Notes: generated by a model not told the origin, from the sequence alone. Counted from the first letter of the stretch, positions 17,055-26,595 are shown. The stretch is 56,628 nucleotides of DNA from JAZRWQ01 sp045541395 (GCA_045541395.1 JAZQIZ010000017.1:1-56628), one strand, 5' to 3'. Program-made: numbers and translations.

Positions 17055-17810
17055 TTACCCCCTGGACATAGCGAATCTGCCGCCGTCTATTAAAATATTT
17101 TCGCCGTTTATAAACTGCCCCTTTTCTGAAGCAATAAACAAAATAAGGTCTATTACCTCCTTAGGCTCTGCGGCTCTGCCAAGAAGGGTTTTCATATTGG
17201 CCATAGCCGGCCTTGTAAGCACGGGCCCCGGAGAAACACATACACAGCGAACATTATAAGGGGCGCCGCACTGAGCCAGCGAGCGCGTAAGACCGTACAT
17301 AAGTCCGCTCTTTGCAGTAGGATAATCTATTCCGCGCCCGTCACCTTCCGCACCGCTTATAGAACCAATGTTTATAATAAGGCCGCTTTTTTGCTCTCTC
17401 ATTTGCTTCATTACGGCATGAGCAAAATAAAAGGGGCCCTTAAGGTTAACGTCAAGCCCCCAATCGTAAACCTCTATGGGTACGTCGGAGAATTCCAAGG
17501 TTCGGTCTACTCCAAGCATACGCATGGCGGTACCTCCTGCAAAGGAAACCGTAATATCAATTTTGCCCCAAAGTTCAACCGCCTTATCTCGGGCAGAGCA
17601 AACCTGCAGGTAATCCCTTACGTCACATTCAAAGGCAACTGCCTTGCCCCTACTGCTTTCATTTATTTTTTCGGCTTCGGTCTTTATGACTTCATAGTTT
17701 ATATCACACATAAGGCACAGGCCGCCTTCCTTGCAAAAAGCCTTTGCAAATTCAAGCCCCATACCCGAAGCCGCGCCCGTAGCAATGGCAACCTTATTTA
17801 AAAATTCCAT
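17055..17810 (-). CDS. Short-chain dehydrogenase/reductase (SDR), first gene of the operon
   Basis: A 251-residue classical SDR: cofactor loop TGAASGMG near residue 12, a modified SFAGG in place of NNAG, INIGSISG with the catalytic Ser, and YPTAK as the YxxxK pair. The C-terminus NGENILIDGGR is standard. The ATG has an AAGGAG site about 10 nt upstream, and a promoter is visible 25-53 nt upstream. It is transcribed divergently from the AraC gene at 17961, the usual arrangement for a regulator and its target operon. Confidence 0.9.
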   Translation of the reverse strand: MEFLNKVAIATGAASGMGLEFAKAFCKEGGLCLMCDINYEVIKTEAEKINESSRGKAVAFECDVRDYLQVCSARDKAVELWGKIDITVSFAGGTAMRMLGVDRTLEFSDVPIEVYDWGLDVNLKGPFYFAHAVMKQMREQKSGLIINIGSISGAEGDGRGIDYPTAKSGLMYGLTRSLAQCGAPYNVRCVCVSPGPVLTRPAMANMKTLLGRAAEPKEVIDLILFIASEKGQFINGENILIDGGRFAMSRG

Positions 17811-17834
17811 AAAACCAACTCCTTTTTTTCTTTA

Positions 17835-17863
17835 ATAATATTCCCAATAATAAAATTTAACAA
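17835..17863 (-). promoter_or_regulatory. Promoter of the SDR/dehydroquinase-like operon
   Basis: The minus strand reads TTGTTA, 17 nt, TATTAT. It lies back to back with the AraC promoter in the 150-nt divergent gap. Confidence 0.6.
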
Positions 17864-17916
17864 TGCCCAAAATGGTACGCCTTTAATCTTTCCGATACTA
17901 ATTTTAGCTAAAACCC

Positions 17917-17944
17917 TTGTTTTTATTAAAATAAACGATAAAAT
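17917..17944 (+). promoter_or_regulatory. Promoter of the AraC gene at 17961
   Basis: TTGTTT, 16 nt, TAAAAT, followed by an AAGGGGTGG ribosome site just before the ATG. Confidence 0.55.
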
Positions 17945-17960
17945 ATTAAGGGGTGGTAAA

Positions 17961-18716
17961 ATGATAAGCAATATTGTTGTAACCGAAATAAATATGCCAA
18001 TAGAGGTTTATACCGATAAGTCCCATCGCTTCAGAATGGAAGGCAGAAAGAAATTCGGCCTTAGCTTTTGCGAAAAGGGCTCTATAATTTATAAGCAAAA
18101 CGGCAAGGAATATTTAAGCGATAAAAACCATGCGGTAATTCTCCCTAAAAACGGCTCCTATAGCTTAAGAGGAATTGAACAGGGCGTTTTTCAGGTAATA
18201 GATTTTGAATGCGAAAACTACAAAAACGAAAACATTTTGGTTTTACCTGTAAACGAAGCAAAACAGCTTGTAAAATATACCGAAAGAATAAAAAACCTGC
18301 TGCTTTTCAATACGGGAAGGCTTGAAGTTTTCAGCATATTCTATAAAATACTTGAATCGGTAGGCTCCTGCAAAAAGGGCAATAGGGCAATTTTGCATCC
18401 TGCTATGGAATTTCTTGAAAACAACCTTTCCGATTACACCATTACCAACACCGTGCTTGCAAAAAAAGCAGGAATAAGCGAGGTATATTTCAGAAAGCTT
18501 TTTCTTAAAACCTATGGCATATCCCCAAGGCAGTATATTCTTGAAAAGCGCATAGAAAAAGCCAAACAGCTTCTTTTAAATTCCTCCTCCAGCGTAACCA
18601 AGGTAAGCACGGAATGCGGCTTTTCTTCCCTTTATTTGTTTTGCCGCACCTTTAAGGAAAGAACCGGCCTTACCCCAACCGAATATTCAGGGCGCCACAG
18701 CCGCGAAGGAATATAA
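17961..18716 (+). CDS. AraC-family transcriptional regulator of the divergent SDR operon
   Basis: A 251-residue regulator. The N-terminal half (residues 1-135) is a cupin-like ligand-sensing domain. The C-terminal 100 residues hold two helix-turn-helix motifs: the first around TNTVLAKKAGISEVYFRKLF, the second in STECGFSSLYLFCRTFKERTG ending in TPTEYSG, the AraC signature. It is divergently transcribed from the SDR/dehydroquinase-like operon, which it very likely activates in response to the pathway substrate (inference from position). Its stop codon leads straight into a bidirectional terminator. Confidence 0.92.
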   Translation: MISNIVVTEINMPIEVYTDKSHRFRMEGRKKFGLSFCEKGSIIYKQNGKEYLSDKNHAVILPKNGSYSLRGIEQGVFQVIDFECENYKNENILVLPVNEAKQLVKYTERIKNLLLFNTGRLEVFSIFYKILESVGSCKKGNRAILHPAMEFLENNLSDYTITNTVLAKKAGISEVYFRKLFLKTYGISPRQYILEKRIEKAKQLLLNSSSSVTKVSTECGFSSLYLFCRTFKERTGLTPTEYSGRHSREGI

Positions 18717-18747
18717 AAAAGAGTTCTCTTTAGGAGAACTCTTTTTT
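18715..18747. terminator. Bidirectional terminator between AraC and GH31 genes
   Basis: The stem GAGTTCTC / GAGAACTC is flanked by six A on the left and six T on the right, so it can stop transcription from both converging genes. Confidence 0.92.
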
Positions 18748-18748
18748 A

Positions 18749-21223
18749 TCAGTAGCGTATCTTATTAAAAAGAAGCTGCTCGGAAATTGCATCTATTATT
18801 TCTATATGGTCCTGACTTTCGCACATTTCAAGCATATTATAAATGAATCTTTCAAGGCAGTATTGGGAAGGATCGTAATTTTTCTGAATATAATTATAGA
18901 TCTTCTCTTTAAAGGGATTGCCTGTGTTACTGCGCTTTAATATTTCAATTATACTTTCAATATTGTTTGGGTTTTTGCTTTCAAGGTCGCCTTCAATTTC
19001 AAGGGTAAAGCCTTTCTTTGCGGTAGCGCAAAGGGTAACAGAAAGGGTGTTTATTTCCTTATTATATTCCCAAGCCGCCTCTTTGCCGTTTACCTTTAAG
19101 CTTTCGGGCTCGTTAAACCCTATAAACTTTACGGTATATTCCCTCTTTTGGGGAATAAGAGAAAGGTCACCTTCCGATGGCATAAGGGTAAATACCGCTT
19201 TTGTTTCTTCGTAGGAAAGGCTCATTTCTGTTTTTGCCCAGGCGCCGTTTTTGTATTCGTTGCCATCGCCCTTATCCTCATAAAGCGTAAAGGAATTGGA
19301 TGCGCCGGGAGCAATATATATCTCCATTTCTTTGGAGCCTGTAAGGGTGTTATTGCTCTTTTGGTGCTTAGCCATAGGTACAATGGCGCCCGCCTTTAAA
19401 AGCACGGGAATAGAGGAAGCGTAGCGGTACATATTATAGAACCTGCCCTCCATACCGTCATATACTGCGCCGGTGAAAAGATCCGTCCATTTCCCTTCGG
19501 GAAGCCATACGTTGACCTTGCCCATAAGGGTGGCCTTATTCTTAGGGGTTGTTATAGGCGCAACTATCATCTGATCTCCAAACCAATACTGATTCTTTAC
19601 CTCATAAGCCGCCTGATTTTCAGGATGGCTGTAATACATAGGTAAAATAAGCGGTTCAAGGTTTGTATGAGTACGGTAATTCATAGTATAAATATACGGG
19701 AAAAGCTTATGGCGCAAAATTAAGCTTTCGCGCATATATTTTTCGGTTTCCGTATTATAATCCCAAGGTTCCTTATTAATAAAGGGGTTGCAGGAGGAAT
19801 GCAAGCGGTTTATAGGGGAGAACACACCAAGCTGTACCCAGCGGTTTATAAGATCGTCGTCCCTGTAGCCATACATATGCCCGCCGATATCGTGGCTCCA
19901 CCAGCAATAGCCTACGTTAGAGGAGGTTGCAGTAAACTGAGGCTGAAAGTCTAAGGACTGCCAGGTTATAAAAGTATCTCCCGAAAAGCCCACAGGGTAA
20001 CGGTGGGAGCCAAATCCGCTGTAACGGGAGAAGAACATAGGCCGCTTGCCCTTTCTCTGAATATCCAGTATATGCAGATGGTTAAGCTGCCAAAGGGGGT
20101 CTAAAACCTCACGCCTGTCCTTAAGAACACCGTTTACATTGGGCTCGTGTATCCACCAGTAATCTTTGCCCTGCTGCCAATCCATCCACCAGAAATCCAC
20201 TCCGTCATCCTCATAAGGGTGATGCACCACGTCAAAATACTTTTCCATATAGTTCGGGTCAAGAATATCCAGAGAACAGGGGGAGCCGTCGGCCTCTTTG
20301 CCTAAGGCCTTGCACATATCCTCGTACATAGCCTCGTGTTTTCTTATGCCGGAGGCCGGGTGAAGGTTAAGGGCGGTCTTAACGTTATATTTATGAAGAT
20401 CCTTTAAAAACTTCTTATAATCGGGGAAAAGCTCCTCATTCCAGGTATAGCCTGTCCAGCCGGGTGTTACTACCGAGCATTTATCGTGTTCTGCGTCTCC
20501 TACTTTGGTAATATGCCAGTCCATATCCACTACCGAAACGGAAAAAGGCAGATCCTCATTTTTAAATTTCTCCATAAGGGCAAGGTATTCTTCCTGAGTA
20601 TACTCGTGGTATCTGCTCCACCAATTGCCCAAAGCGTAATCGGGCAGAAGGGGCGGAATACCGGTAAGACGGTAATAGTCCTTAATGGCCCCCAGGTAAT
20701 TATGGCCGTAGCCGAAAAAGTATAAATCGAGGGTACCTGCTTCTCTTACGTCGGGCCAGCCGTTTTCATCTAATATCATACGGTCGGAATCATCTATAAC
20801 CGAAAAGCCGTTACGGGAGCAGACCCCTGCCCCTACAGGCACCTGACCGTTTATACGGTCCAGAGTAGATACGGTGCCGCCTAAGGTTTCAAACTTATCA
20901 CCGTAATTCCATACCGTAGCGGGGGCTTCTTTAAGCTTTATTGAAAGGGTGTCCTTACTGAAAGGGGCATCCGCCTTATAGGTAAGGCGCAGGCTTTGGG
21001 TCTCTAAGGTTACAATGCCGTTTTTATTTTCAAAAGCAAACTGATTTTTCGGGAAATCTCTGAAAAAGGCGGTTTGGGAAGCCCTTTCCTCAAAAATGCC
21101 CGACTTATCATATTCAAGGCGCAAAAGGCAGGGAGTAAGCACACTAAAGCGCCATACGCCTCCCCTTATAATATTTTCCTCCAATGCAGTGGGGCGCACT
21201 TCCCATTTAAAGCGGTTACTCAT
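18749..21223 (-). CDS. GH31-family alpha-glycosidase (alpha-glucosidase/alpha-xylosidase type), intracellular
   Basis: Retaining glycoside hydrolase of 824 residues without a signal peptide, so it probably acts on imported oligosaccharides. The N-terminal beta sandwich (1-190) is followed by the TIM barrel with GNWWSRYHEY and SVVDMDWHI. The probable nucleophile Asp is in WWMDWQQG near 348 and the acid/base Asp in GFSGD near 414, with WWSHDIGGHM after it. Beta domains follow to about 740. A further 75 or so residues at the C-terminus are helical and rich in Asn/Glu/Ile and do not look like the usual GH31 end. The start is ATG 21223 with an AAAGGAG site; a GTG three codons upstream is less likely. 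It is divergent from an AraC regulator at 21308. Confidence 0.92.
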   Translation of the reverse strand: MSNRFKWEVRPTALEENIIRGGVWRFSVLTPCLLRLEYDKSGIFEERASQTAFFRDFPKNQFAFENKNGIVTLETQSLRLTYKADAPFSKDTLSIKLKEAPATVWNYGDKFETLGGTVSTLDRINGQVPVGAGVCSRNGFSVIDDSDRMILDENGWPDVREAGTLDLYFFGYGHNYLGAIKDYYRLTGIPPLLPDYALGNWWSRYHEYTQEEYLALMEKFKNEDLPFSVSVVDMDWHITKVGDAEHDKCSVVTPGWTGYTWNEELFPDYKKFLKDLHKYNVKTALNLHPASGIRKHEAMYEDMCKALGKEADGSPCSLDILDPNYMEKYFDVVHHPYEDDGVDFWWMDWQQGKDYWWIHEPNVNGVLKDRREVLDPLWQLNHLHILDIQRKGKRPMFFSRYSGFGSHRYPVGFSGDTFITWQSLDFQPQFTATSSNVGYCWWSHDIGGHMYGYRDDDLINRWVQLGVFSPINRLHSSCNPFINKEPWDYNTETEKYMRESLILRHKLFPYIYTMNYRTHTNLEPLILPMYYSHPENQAAYEVKNQYWFGDQMIVAPITTPKNKATLMGKVNVWLPEGKWTDLFTGAVYDGMEGRFYNMYRYASSIPVLLKAGAIVPMAKHQKSNNTLTGSKEMEIYIAPGASNSFTLYEDKGDGNEYKNGAWAKTEMSLSYEETKAVFTLMPSEGDLSLIPQKREYTVKFIGFNEPESLKVNGKEAAWEYNKEINTLSVTLCATAKKGFTLEIEGDLESKNPNNIESIIEILKRSNTGNPFKEKIYNYIQKNYDPSQYCLERFIYNMLEMCESQDHIEIIDAISEQLLFNKIRY

Positions 21224-21307
21224 AAATATCACTCCTTTTTTATAATTTTAGTTGTATTTTTATTAAAAATCTATTATTATATTCATATAAAATAACACTA
21301 TATTCAG

Positions 21308-22147
21308 GTGATTACTATTAAAGGCACTGCAGAAAAAAGAACAAGGGGATTTTTAGGGTTCCCCTTTGAAATTTACAGAAACGGCGGCAGTTTTAAGGGC
21401 GCTGTTATTGCCCCTGCCCATTACCATAATGAGCTTGAAATTATGCTGCCTCAAACCGGCAAGACCGACCTTGTTATTGAAGGGAATACCCTTTGCGCCC
21501 AACCGGAAAATATTTATATTATAAACCCGGGTGAGGTCCACGCAATGTATTGCCATACCGATTCCTTTTATTACTGCCTTGTATTTCCCAAGGAGCTTCT
21601 TTTACTGCAGGGGGAGAGCATTGTTAATTCGCGGATCATTCAGCCGCTTTTTGAAGGGCAGATAAGGCTGAAAAGAAATATTAAGGATAAAAGATGCATT
21701 GAACTTATAAAGGAGATTTCCATTCTGGAAGAGGATAAAAAACTAAACTCACCGTTAATTTTAGGTAAATTATACGAGCTGTTTTGGAATTTTGAAAAAC
21801 AGGGGTGCTTTGAGAAAACAAAAACAGCCCCTAAGGCGCCTATATACAAGGCATTGGATTATATGGAGGAGAATCTTGATAAAAAATTAACCTTAAAGGA
21901 TATAGCAGATAAAGCCTCCTTAAGCCCAAAATATTTTTGTCAGTATTTTAAGGCATACACAGGCCTTACGGTTATAGGCTACCTGAACGCTTTACGGTTT
22001 AAACGGGCAATGTATTTATTAAAAAACACCAACTATTCGGTTTTGGAGACCACCTTGCTGTGCGGCTATGACAACGTTAGCTTTTTTATAAAGAAATTCA
22101 AAGAAGCAACCGGCCTTACTCCCGCCAAGTACCGCAAGAACTCTTGA
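21308..22147 (+). CDS. AraC-family transcriptional regulator divergent from GH31
   Basis: A 279-residue protein with an N-terminal AraC-type cupin: APAHYHNELEIMLP near residue 35 and YIINPGEVHAMY near residue 75, typical of sugar-responsive regulators. The C-terminal double helix-turn-helix reads LTLKDIADKASLSPKYFCQYF then LLCGYDNVSFFIKKFKEATG, ending in TPAKYRK. The annotated start is GTG 21308; no clear ribosome site precedes it, so the start is uncertain. It is transcribed away from the GH31 gene with an 84-nt AT-rich gap between them and presumably controls that gene. Confidence 0.88.
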   Translation: MITIKGTAEKRTRGFLGFPFEIYRNGGSFKGAVIAPAHYHNELEIMLPQTGKTDLVIEGNTLCAQPENIYIINPGEVHAMYCHTDSFYYCLVFPKELLLLQGESIVNSRIIQPLFEGQIRLKRNIKDKRCIELIKEISILEEDKKLNSPLILGKLYELFWNFEKQGCFEKTKTAPKAPIYKALDYMEENLDKKLTLKDIADKASLSPKYFCQYFKAYTGLTVIGYLNALRFKRAMYLLKNTNYSVLETTLLCGYDNVSFFIKKFKEATGLTPAKYRKNS

Positions 22148-22171
22148 AAAATTATTAATTTATGCTATACT
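22144..22171 (+). promoter_or_regulatory. Extended -10 promoter of the adenine deaminase gene
   Basis: TTGAAA, 16 nt, TATACT, with TGC directly before the -10 (extended -10). It overlaps the stop codon of the AraC gene. An AAGGAGG site follows before ATG 22195. Confidence 0.8.
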
Positions 22172-22194
22172 AAAACAAATAAGGAGGTTACGCT

Positions 22195-23988
22195 ATGTAT
22201 AATAAATTCTGTAAAAAGCAGCTTTGGGAGTGCTCCAAGGAGCTTACTCAGGTTGCTATGGGCACACTGCCTGCCGAGGCGGTTATAAAGGGAGCAAAGC
22301 TTGTAAACGTTTGCACCAAGGAGATCATGGATAATACCGACGTTGCAATTCACAGCGGCAGAATAGCTTTGGTTGGCGATGCTTCTCACTGTATTGGCGA
22401 AAACACCAAGGTGTATGACGCAAACGGAATGTATATTGCCCCCGGCTTTTTAGATGGGCATATTCATATAGAATCCTCTATGCTCAGCGCAAGAGAGTAT
22501 GCCAGGGCGGTTATTCCCCACGGCACCACCGGCATTTATTACGATCCCCACGAGATCTGCAACGTAATTGGCTTCAAGGGTGTTGAGATCATGATGGAGG
22601 ACGCCGCAAAGACCCCCTTAAAGGCAATGCTTACCTTGCCTTCCTGCGTGCCTGCAGTGCCCGGCTTTGAAGATAACGGCGCTACGGTTACCTCCCGGGA
22701 TATAGCGGAGCAGATTAAATTAGACGAAGCTGTAGGACTTGGGGAGATGATGAACTTCCCGGGCATTAACTTTGCCAATGAGGAGACCCACGCCATTACC
22801 GGCAACACCCTTAAGGCAGATAAAATAGTTACCGGACATTACTCTATTCCCGATACGGGCAAGGGCCTTAACGCCTATATTGCCTCAGGCGTAAGATGCT
22901 GCCACGAATCTACCAGAGCGGAAGACGCTCTGCAGAAAATGCGCCTTGGAATGTACGCAATGATGAGAGAAGGCTCCGCCTGGCATGATGTGAAAGAGGT
23001 TGTTAAGGCTATTACCGAAAATACTGTTGATACCCGCTACGCAGTGCTTGTATCCGATGACGCCCATCCCCATACCCTTTTAACCGACGGTCATCTTGAC
23101 CATATAGTAAGAAGGGCGATGGAAGAGGGGGTAGACCCAATAACCGCAATTCAGATGGTTACAATAAACTGCGCTCAGTGCTTCCATATGGATAATGAAA
23201 TAGGCTCTATTACCCCCGGCAAGTGCGCGGATATTGTGTTTATAGGCAGCCTGGATAGGCTGGATATCAAGAAGGTTATGATAGACGGCGACCTTGTGGC
23301 TGAAAACGGCAGGATGCTGATTTCCATACCCGAAGGCTCTTACCCTGAATATGCAATGAATACTATGAAGGTTGGGGAAACCATTACCCCCGAAACCTTT
23401 AAAATAAAGACCGAAAAGGAAGATACGGCTACCGTAAGGGTAATTGAAATTATTCCTGCAAGGGTTGGCGATTACGAGCGCCATATTACCTTAAAAGTAG
23501 AAAACGGCCTTCTTAATTCCGATACGGAGCAGGACGTATTAAAGACCTTCGTATTTGAACGCCATAACAATACCGGCAAACACGGCGTTGGCTTTGTAAA
23601 GGGCTTTAATATTAAATGCGGCGCAATGGCTTCCACTGTTGCCCATGACGCCCATAACCTTCTGGTTGTAGGCACTAACGATGAGGATATGGCCCTGGCG
23701 GCCAACACCCTTATAAGCTGCGGCGGCGGTATGTGCGCTGTACAGAACGGCAAGGTATTAGGCTGTGTTGAACTGCCTCTGGCAGGGCTTATGAACAATA
23801 AGACAGCCGAGGAAATGAGCGAAAAGGTAAGCGATCTTGATACGGCCTGGAAGAAGATCGGCTGTGATATTGTTTCACCGTTTATGACAATGGCGCTTAT
23901 CCCCTTGGCTTGTCTGCCTGAACTCAGGCTTACAAACCGCGGACTTGTAGATTGCACAAAGTTTACCTTCACAGACCTTGAGGTATAA
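22195..23988 (+). CDS. ade: Adenine deaminase
   Basis: Converts adenine to hypoxanthine and ammonia in purine salvage; a Mn/Fe-dependent amidohydrolase. At 597 residues it has the family length. The metal-binding motif GFLDGHIHIESSML is near residues 84-97. The Ade-specific TTGIYYDPHEI, the SCVPAVPGFE loop and the later GHYSIPD and SDDAHPH segments are all in place. The C-terminal domain specific to this family (RHNNTGKHGVGFVKG, CGGGMCAVQNG) is complete. It is a single-gene unit with its own promoter and terminator. Together with the nucleoside hydrolase it indicates use of purine nucleosides. Confidence 0.97.
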   Translation: MYNKFCKKQLWECSKELTQVAMGTLPAEAVIKGAKLVNVCTKEIMDNTDVAIHSGRIALVGDASHCIGENTKVYDANGMYIAPGFLDGHIHIESSMLSAREYARAVIPHGTTGIYYDPHEICNVIGFKGVEIMMEDAAKTPLKAMLTLPSCVPAVPGFEDNGATVTSRDIAEQIKLDEAVGLGEMMNFPGINFANEETHAITGNTLKADKIVTGHYSIPDTGKGLNAYIASGVRCCHESTRAEDALQKMRLGMYAMMREGSAWHDVKEVVKAITENTVDTRYAVLVSDDAHPHTLLTDGHLDHIVRRAMEEGVDPITAIQMVTINCAQCFHMDNEIGSITPGKCADIVFIGSLDRLDIKKVMIDGDLVAENGRMLISIPEGSYPEYAMNTMKVGETITPETFKIKTEKEDTATVRVIEIIPARVGDYERHITLKVENGLLNSDTEQDVLKTFVFERHNNTGKHGVGFVKGFNIKCGAMASTVAHDAHNLLVVGTNDEDMALAANTLISCGGGMCAVQNGKVLGCVELPLAGLMNNKTAEEMSEKVSDLDTAWKKIGCDIVSPFMTMALIPLACLPELRLTNRGLVDCTKFTFTDLEV

Positions 23989-23995
23989 AAAAAGA

Positions 23996-24023
23996 GAGAC
24001 AGTTTTAAACTGTCTCTTTTTTT
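23996..24023. terminator. Bidirectional terminator between ade and the ATP-grasp gene
   Basis: The stem GAGACAGT / ACTGTCTC with loop TTTAA is flanked by A-rich sequence on the left and seven T on the right; it serves both converging genes. Confidence 0.92.
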
Positions 24024-24024
24024 A

Positions 24025-26595
24025 TTATGCCTCTTCGTTGATCAATTTCTTTTTTTCTCTTTCAACCTTTGCCTTTAAGCGCTTTGCCATAGGATAATAC
24101 TTTTTAAAGTGGTTATAGGCGCCCATATCGTCCTTATCGTAAACAAAATGAACGTCCACACTTTCCATAAGCTTTGCCATATCATCTTTGGAAAGATAAC
24201 CGTTAACGTATTCGTCAAGCATTATCTTTTCGCTTATAAAGGTTATATCGGGAGTATTTATTTTGCAGTTAAGGTCAATAGGAATACCCTTGAACATATA
24301 ATCGGCAAACATTGCAGGAAGGTTAACGCCGGCCTTGGTTACGGCATAGCCTGAAGCACCGAAGCGCATATTTACCTCAATAAAGTAAAGCTTACCGTCG
24401 TTAGTTTTTAAAAGGTCCACGTCAAAAAGACCGTCAAAGCCCAGGGAGGCAACGAATTTTACTACCTTATCAATAAACTCCTGCTCCTTTTGACAGGGAA
24501 GGATCCTGCCAACTAAGGTAACGCCGCGATGCTCGTCATGGCCGCCCTTTTCGGCAACAAAGTAGCCGGGGGCAACGGCGCCGTCTTTTGTGCTTACGCC
24601 AAGGAGGGAATATTCCTTTTGGATATCCACAAAATCCTCTACTAAGAACTCAACGTCCTTTTTCTTAGAAAGCTCAATTAAGGCTGCCGACAGCTCTTTT
24701 TCATTATCACAGCGGCACATTTTGCTCTTGGAGCTGTTTTTACTTATATTGGGCTTTATGAAGCAGGGGTATGTAACGCTTTTAGGAATTACAAATCTGC
24801 CTCTTACAGTTCTGATAACACAGCTGTTTATTACAGGGAGACCTGCCTGTTTTGCAAGATCCTTCTGAACCTCTTTGCTCATAAGGCGGCCTATTTCACC
24901 TGCGGTGCCGTTAATATTGGGCATAATATAATATTCACTGAGTACGTCCATATACTCGTCGGCAATATAAGCAACAAGATCGTCTGCAGGAATAAGGAGC
25001 ATTTTATTATAAGGATCGGCGATCTTCTTAAGCTTATTAACAATAGCCTTGGTTCTTCTGTAAGAAACGCAGGAATAATAAGCCTTAATATATTTGCTGT
25101 AGGTATCGGGGCGCATAACTCTGGCCAGAGTGCCTTTTTGGGGAGTCCACTGATAAATGCGAAGCACCTCAACGTCATAGCCGGCCTCACCTAAGGAACG
25201 GGCCATACAAAGGTTGGAGCAGTAATTTCTGCCTGCAACCATTACGCGGGGAGATTTATCAAAGGCAGGCCGTTTATTTTCCTTTTTAAACTGAGGATAG
25301 CCCTGCAAGCGATGCTTAAGATCGGCATAAACCGTATAAGCCGGCCAAAGAAGGTTCTTTACAGCCTTTATAAGTTTCTTAATCTTCTTTTTCAGATCTT
25401 TATATTTTTTATAACGTACGCTTTTAGCCATAGCGCGCATAAAGTATTTGGAGGGAGCAGGATCCTCCTCATTATGAAGAAGGGTTATATCTGCAGCCTT
25501 AATGCGCTCTTTAAGCTGTTTTTTTGTCATATGGCCGTGAAGATGATCCTCCCAAGCAACCTTTTCGTAAATGAACAGCTTATGGAACTCTTTTATTTTT
25601 TCATCCTCAGGGGCGGTGGGCATATTAAGGAGCTTTTTAACAAAGAGAGCAGGTAAATTTACGCCGCTTTTGAAGTAGGCGTAATTGGGGCCGCCGCTGC
25701 GAAGGTTTACCTCATTGAAATACACCTTATCGCCAACAATATTAAGCTCCAGATCGAACATACCGATATAGCGTATTTCGGACATAAGCTTTTCAACCTT
25801 TTCTTTAAGGTCGCCAAGCTCTTCCACAGGGACTACGGTACCTGCCAGGGTAACGCCGCGCTCAAACTTTGCAACGTTTTCCTTGCGGATGATAGCAGGG
25901 ATAATGACCTCACTGTCTATACAAACACCCGAAAGATCGATCTCCTGATCGATATTGAGAAATTCCTGAATAAGGATAGAGCGGAAGGGATGGTTATACT
26001 GAAGCTTTTCCAGATGCGCCTGAAGCTGCTCGGAGTTATTGCATCTTGCCATTTCCTTTTTAAAGCCGGTTACACTTTCAATAGGCTTGCAAAAGCAGGG
26101 GTAAACCATATCATCGGGAATAACTATTTCGTTTTCCAGCGAGAACACCCATTCCTTGGGAGCAAGCAGGCCCACCTTACGGGCAAGGGAAGCCTGATAG
26201 GTTTTATCCATACTTTCCGTAAGGCAACCGTCACCGCCGCCGGCGATAGTGGGCATAAGGAATATGTCACTCAGAAGGCTGCGGTTTTTATCCATAATGG
26301 AGGTGGTGTAATCGTCGGCAGGGAAAAGCACAGGCTTTGTGGGCCATTTGCCTTTATAGGTCAAAAGTCTGCCAACAAGCTCTTCGTCGCTTTCGTCTTC
26401 CTTAATTTTAGGCGTAACTATTTCGTAGGACTTACGAACGTACTTACTGCAGGCGGCGATTTTAGAATCACCGGCCACACGGGCGCTGGCCACCAGATCC
26501 ACAGTAAACCCTGCGGCACCTAATGATCTTATTACGCTTAAGCCTGTTGAGTAGTTTCTTGAAAGAACCACTACTAAAGTATCTTTTTCGTTCAT
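24025..26595 (-). CDS. Tandem (internally duplicated) ATP-grasp ligase
   Basis: An 856-residue cytoplasmic protein made of two ATP-grasp ligases in one chain, residues about 1-400 and 430-850, joined by a Lys-rich helix. Each half starts with a Rossmann-like segment (VVVLSRNYSTGLSVIRSLG; VMVAGRNYCSNLCMARSLG), has a YPCF-C/I-KP lysine segment, GVTL-A/V-G, and ends with a Mg2+-binding E-x-N (NEVNLR; IEVNMR). Both halves therefore look catalytically competent. ATP-grasp enzymes join a carboxylate to an amine, thiol or other nucleophile through an acyl phosphate; the substrate is unknown. The start ATG 26595 follows an AAAGGA site. It sits 19 nt behind the CapA-like gene, which suggests a shared role in an envelope or amino-acid polymer (inference). 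Confidence 0.87.
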   Translation of the reverse strand: MNEKDTLVVVLSRNYSTGLSVIRSLGAAGFTVDLVASARVAGDSKIAACSKYVRKSYEIVTPKIKEDESDEELVGRLLTYKGKWPTKPVLFPADDYTTSIMDKNRSLLSDIFLMPTIAGGGDGCLTESMDKTYQASLARKVGLLAPKEWVFSLENEIVIPDDMVYPCFCKPIESVTGFKKEMARCNNSEQLQAHLEKLQYNHPFRSILIQEFLNIDQEIDLSGVCIDSEVIIPAIIRKENVAKFERGVTLAGTVVPVEELGDLKEKVEKLMSEIRYIGMFDLELNIVGDKVYFNEVNLRSGGPNYAYFKSGVNLPALFVKKLLNMPTAPEDEKIKEFHKLFIYEKVAWEDHLHGHMTKKQLKERIKAADITLLHNEEDPAPSKYFMRAMAKSVRYKKYKDLKKKIKKLIKAVKNLLWPAYTVYADLKHRLQGYPQFKKENKRPAFDKSPRVMVAGRNYCSNLCMARSLGEAGYDVEVLRIYQWTPQKGTLARVMRPDTYSKYIKAYYSCVSYRRTKAIVNKLKKIADPYNKMLLIPADDLVAYIADEYMDVLSEYYIMPNINGTAGEIGRLMSKEVQKDLAKQAGLPVINSCVIRTVRGRFVIPKSVTYPCFIKPNISKNSSKSKMCRCDNEKELSAALIELSKKKDVEFLVEDFVDIQKEYSLLGVSTKDGAVAPGYFVAEKGGHDEHRGVTLVGRILPCQKEQEFIDKVVKFVASLGFDGLFDVDLLKTNDGKLYFIEVNMRFGASGYAVTKAGVNLPAMFADYMFKGIPIDLNCKINTPDITFISEKIMLDEYVNGYLSKDDMAKLMESVDVHFVYDKDDMGAYNHFKKYYPMAKRLKAKVEREKKKLINEEA

